A stretch of 12,854 nucleotides of DNA from Phoronis ovalis (taxonomy: Eukaryota > Phoronida > Phoronidae), in NCBI GenBank assembly GCA_028565635.1, contig JAOXYB010042093.1, positions 1 to 12,854 on the forward strand. The letters run 5' to 3'. The stretch's first letter is position 1, and the number at the start of each line of letters is the position of its first letter. Below are positions 9,759 through 12,854 of this stretch, piece after piece. The position numbers and the translations under genes are program-made. Below the pieces are notes generated by a model. It was not told the origin of the DNA. It saw nothing but the letters and a program-made list of their open reading frames with translations, and ran no database searches.

Positions 9759-10982
9759 TTATCAAGCTGATCGGAATAGGGTACATGTACGTATAATACC
9801 AATAAGATATTTTTCTACTTGTGACACATACTCCAGGAAAGTGTTAAAATCAGTCCCTAAATAATACAACTGAGTGAATAGTCATCAGATATAAAGAAAA
9901 ATTGAGCAACATTGGAATAGTTAATAGGAATAAAAGAACTATTTCCAATCAAATTATCTTTCAATAAAACATATAAAATTGCTTGTGGCTTACTTTAATG
10001 AGTGTATCATGTTTCCTATCATATTTCAAATTGATTATTGGATAACTGAAAAAGTTCATGGGTGTAAGTTAACAAGCATATCTTAAAAATAGACAATCAT
10101 TTACATATACAATAAGCGATAATGTAGTTGAATGTGACGGTTTCAACAAACACGTAAACATTCATTGGGCGCCAAAAGAATAAAATCAATCAACGTATTT
10201 TCAATGCCCTGAAATCCTCCCCATTCAAGCGTATAAGCTTAAACCACAACCTTCAAATCAACTACTCATAAAGTGTACTTCGTGGATGCAAGTGTAAACA
10301 ATTTAATTAATGTATTAATTAATATGTTTATATCTAAGGCTTTTGTTGAGGTAAACTAGTCCATTCTCCAGTTCAGCAATGATGGGAACTGAGTGGAATA
10401 ATTTTAATTTATCTTCGAAAATCAAGAGAATACCGGTACATAGTGCAACTAACAAGTTCAATTGTAGGCTCCAGACTACCAAATATTTATGAAGCAGATA
10501 TGTATATCCTATAAATAAGATGTACAACAGAATATAAAAGAAACCAGAGAACTTATAATGCAGGTTATGAGATAAAGTTTCACAATAGGGAACGTGTTTT
10601 CTTTAGAAAAACATTTACCTGAATCATTTCTGATTAAAAAGGATTGACGCATTAAACTTAATATTCACATTCAAATGCACTAAACAGTATTATTAGTAGA
10701 CAAACTTTCAAATTTTCTGCGCCATTCATACAATATGTAACTGAAATTATCATTTTTTTTTCAATAAGACTGATATTTCATTGCCTTGTTATGAATCTTT
10801 TTTGTACAATAGATGATAAAAAAGGCACTATATTTAACATACTTTATGAAATCAATGACTTGATATTCATTGTATGCATGATGTTGTTTACACGTAAATG
10901 TGTAATTTAATTGCCTACGCACAAAATATCCCACTTAAGTACCTTGTCCTTTACCCATACCATTTGCATTGATTTTAAACAA

Positions 10983-11015
10983 TATGTTTATAAACATATA
11001 GTATAAACATATAGT
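10983..11015. repeat. 16-bp palindrome overlapping a 13-bp tandem repeat
   Basis: TATGTTTATAAACATA at 10983-10998 is a perfect palindrome. It overlaps two copies of TATAAACATATAG at 10990-11002 and 11003-11015. It may be no more than AT-rich simple sequence. Confidence 0.6.
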
Positions 11016-11678
11016 ATAAATACTATTGCTATACACTTCTGACAGAAAGTTAGCTGAATTAAACGACTATCATTTCATGGATGGTCATATAAGTATTTTG
11101 TACGTTTTCTTCATTTTTTTTGCAAGCTGGCATAAGTACACCAATAAATTCCCCATCCAACTCCATAGAAAACGTGATAACGTTTATTTACATATTAAAT
11201 TGGGCAACATTCCCCGAACTAGTATCCCTTCATAATGTGAGCGTACACAAGTGGTCCGTTTACAGTGTCGCACAGATGTTTCCAGACCTGGGAGTCTTGT
11301 GTTTCAAGCTCTAGACACTCGGAGAAACGAATAAAAACGTTAAATATCCAGAACATTTCGTACAGTTTCTACTTGATAAACAGAGCTTTTCACCCAGTGG
11401 AACCATGTTGTACTGTAAACGTAATTGAGAAGACATTCCACATGTGTCTATGTCAATACCTATTTTGATAGTGCATTTGAAATATCCTAAAGTGCTGGAT
11501 TGTGGAAGTGTTATATCTTACTACCTATCGATAACAATAAGAGTGTACAGTTTCAATAATAGCAATATTTAATTTATTCATACGAAGTATTTGCTTTCCT
11601 TGTTATGGATCGCATGTGCATAAAATTGGGAACATTAAGTAAAAGATAAATAATCGACAATAAGAAAAAAACAAGATT

Positions 11679-11857
11679 ACCATAATACGAATTTCAAGTA
11701 ATTGACAATATTAATGCATAAAAAGCGAAAGTAAGTTATGCAAAAACAACACATATAAAATTAATAATTGACCATGATCGATATTTCAAACGTACCGACA
11801 TCAATGCATAACAAGCGAAAGCAAGTTATGCAAAAACAAACACATATAAAACTAATA
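11679..11857 (+). repeat. two-copy ~91 bp tandem duplication
   Basis: The best-kept block starts at AATGCATA (11713 and 11803) and continues through AAGCGAAAG, AAGTTATGCAAAAACAA and ACACATATAAAA to about 11766 and 11857. The upstream part (ACCATAATACGA against ACCATGATCGAT, then TTTCAA) also matches more loosely. No frame is conserved. Confidence 0.8.
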
Positions 11858-11988
11858 CTTTACAAATGCAATTCTCTGGAGTAACTGCCATTTCACCATG
11901 CACTTTTAGCACTTAGGCAGGTATTTAGTAATTATGATATTGCAGTAGTGGGCTTGTAATTCACTGGAGACAACTCTTGATAAATGCG

Positions 11989-12066
11989 TTTTCTGTGGTA
12001 GTTGTACAGAGGTTACGGCTTTAGAGCTCTTATCCGGGATAGCCGTACATTTTCTGGAACAGAAAA
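11989..12066. repeat. nested foldback of ~78 bp
   Basis: The inner arms TACGGCT (12014-12020) and AGCCGTA (12041-12047) are perfect and enclose a GAGCTC palindrome. The outer arms TTTTCTG (11989-11995) and CAGAAAA (12060-12066) are also perfect. The segment is richer in G+C than its surroundings. It loosely recalls a decayed tRNA-like or SINE head (TGGTAGT...GGTTACGGC), but no B box (GGTTCRANNCC) is present, so no RNA gene is called. Confidence 0.4.
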
Positions 12067-12393
12067 CTTTCCGAGTTAGTTAGTATTCTCTAATACAGAC
12101 TATGTATCTTATAAATTTACTAAATAAATTGTATTAAAACTATAAGCTCAAAAATGTGTTTAAAAATTAATTGACCATATTATTAGCAGATATATTGTTG
12201 CATATTTTATAAAGGGATCTAACCTTATATATAAACTCAATTTGGTAGTTTATCTACTGCACGGTTTTAAGAAAATGAAAAATAACACAATTTAAACAAC
12301 AAATACAACGGTCTAAACTTAGACTAAGTTAGTAGTGACTCCTATCGGGAATAAAAATATTTTCCGCGTTGGTAGCTTAACATATGTATTGCT

Positions 12394-12513
12394 TCATAGT
12401 TGACTTTTGATGTCATCTTCCAATCCAACGATTCCATAATTTTTTTCCGCTCCTATATCTTTCATAGTAATTACGTCATTGTCCGTAATAGGATCTCGTG
12501 ATGAATATTTGTT
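12394..12513 (-). CDS. candidate 3'-terminal exon, unknown protein
   Basis: On the minus strand an acceptor-like TTGTATTGTTTTATAG (ending at 12514) is followed by 39 codons and a TGA at 12396-12394. The peptide starts NKYSSRDPITDNDVIT, continues through MKDIGAEKNYGIVGLEDD and ends IKSQL. Its acidic, mixed composition with Gly, Lys and Asp is more protein-like than other AT-rich frames here. It could be a cytoplasmic tail, but I recognise no domain. The acceptor is phase 0, which matches the proposed donor at 12798, giving an intron of 285 bp. Candidate polyadenylation signals on this strand are at 11183-11188 and about 11572-11577. The opposite strand is also open for about 34 codons, so the call is tentative. 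Confidence 0.4.
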   Translation of the reverse strand, partial: NKYSSRDPITDNDVITMKDIGAEKNYGIVGLEDDIKSQL

Positions 12514-12798
12514 CTATAAAACAATACAAAAATAATATCATTACAATTCTTGCATATAAATTTAGTCACATTACTTTAAAAAATAATATTTATATCAAAC
12601 GGACCACATCTCTTACGCCTACTTTATTTGAACTCAATTTACTGGGTACCGCACAACGCTAGCTTGTTTAGAGCATGCAGGTTGACTAGTACTGATGTTT
12701 GAAAATGAGGTTAGCGATTCAACATCCATGTTCCAGATCAATGGATAAGGTAAGGGAACAGTTATGATAGGCCAACACATCCATATTGCTTTTCTTAC

Positions 12799-12854
12799 GT
12801 CTAAATCAAAGCAGTTTTCCGTGTCTGGGACACCACACCGGCATGGTCGCCTCC
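12799..12854 (-). CDS. partial exon with RCGVPD motif, gene enters from right edge
   Basis: The minus-strand frame from 12852 reads RRPCRCGVPDTENCFDLD and is then followed by GTAAGA (12798-12793), a good donor, in phase 0. RRP-RCGVPD is close to the cysteine switch of matrix metalloproteinase propeptides, PRCGxPD, where the Cys holds the catalytic zinc. Here an extra Cys codon separates P from R. After splicing to 12513 the sequence does not resemble the metalloproteinase catalytic domain, and no HExxHxxGxxH motif is seen in the window. The family assignment is therefore not made. An alternative is reading on without splicing to a TGA at 12636-12634, 72 codons in all; that stretch is also GC-richer than typical spacer. 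A plus-strand donor-like AAGGTAAGG near 12747-12755 is a further competing signal. Confidence 0.45.

Larger units (their letters stand above)
9759..12393. other. AT-rich non-coding region with small repeats
   Basis: No gene can be supported. Frames of 64-73 codons at 10315-10527 (minus) and in overlapping frames at 11026-11468 (plus) have no recognisable motif and compete with open frames on the other strand or in other frames. The region may be 3' UTR or downstream sequence of the minus-strand gene at the right edge. A minus-strand AATAAA lies at 11183-11188 and another near 11572-11577. TTAATTAA is inverted around TGTA at 10303-10322. Confidence 0.5.

Noticed and set aside
10315-10527. 70-codon hydrophobic minus-strand frame as a membrane protein exon
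   Set aside because: The hydrophobicity follows from T-rich codons, the plus strand is also open over part of it, and no clear splice signals bound it.
11026-11468. Overlapping plus-strand frames of 64-69 codons
   Set aside because: Three different frames are open over the same DNA with no shared motif or splice context, so no coding call is justified.
12001-12066. tRNA gene or intact SINE head
   Set aside because: Some A-box-like bases are present, but there is no B box, no acceptor-stem pairing and no A-rich or repeat tail.
12030-12070. Minus-strand frame reading FLFQKMYGYPG as a metalloproteinase propeptide exon
   Set aside because: It meets a stop at once. It also lies downstream of the cysteine-switch-like exon, whereas that propeptide motif should come before it.

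Overview
The window looks like nuclear DNA from an animal, most likely a marine invertebrate. It is AT-rich and has no bacterial-style gene packing, no Shine-Dalgarno sites and no tRNA or rRNA that I can recognise. The few coding-like stretches are short and bounded by GT/AG splice-like signals. A mollusc is a reasonable guess from the style of the repeats, but nothing in the sequence proves it. No complete gene is visible. Most of the window is repeats and non-coding DNA.

Layout. 1-178: a CpG-richer edge segment, open on the minus strand behind an acceptor-like site, so a possible partial exon. 179-474: non-coding. 475-955 and 4616-5076: two copies of a ~470 bp direct repeat. They bracket a tandem array (about 1015-4545) of about 60 monomers of 55-56 bp. 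The monomers are of two types whose 111-bp dimer is a multiple of three, so it keeps long frames open on both strands. The left end of this array (956-1440) is built from longer ~121 bp units. Its right end is followed by a perfect 8-bp-arm hairpin. 5077-6915: AT-rich spacer with a ~122 bp tandem duplication and a CpG-richer patch ending in AATAAA. 6916-7604: a second, shorter array of the same satellite. 7622-9758: a 2.1 kb segment with inverted ends made of tandem 16-bp units, which I read as a non-autonomous DNA transposon or foldback element. 9759-12393: AT-rich non-coding DNA with small repeats, palindromes and a nested foldback. 12394-12854: the best protein-coding candidate, two minus-strand exons of a gene that enters from the right edge.

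How the parts relate. The arrays and the inverted-end element occupy about half the window. The order (direct repeat, array, direct repeat, spacer, array, element) fits duplication of a repeat-plus-satellite unit followed by insertions. The many frames of 60-184 codons inside the arrays are best read as products of the satellite's period, not genes. The right-edge exon carries RCGVPD after RRP-C, close to the cysteine-switch motif of matrix metalloproteinase propeptides (PRCGxPD). The rest of the model does not look like that family, so the product is left unnamed.
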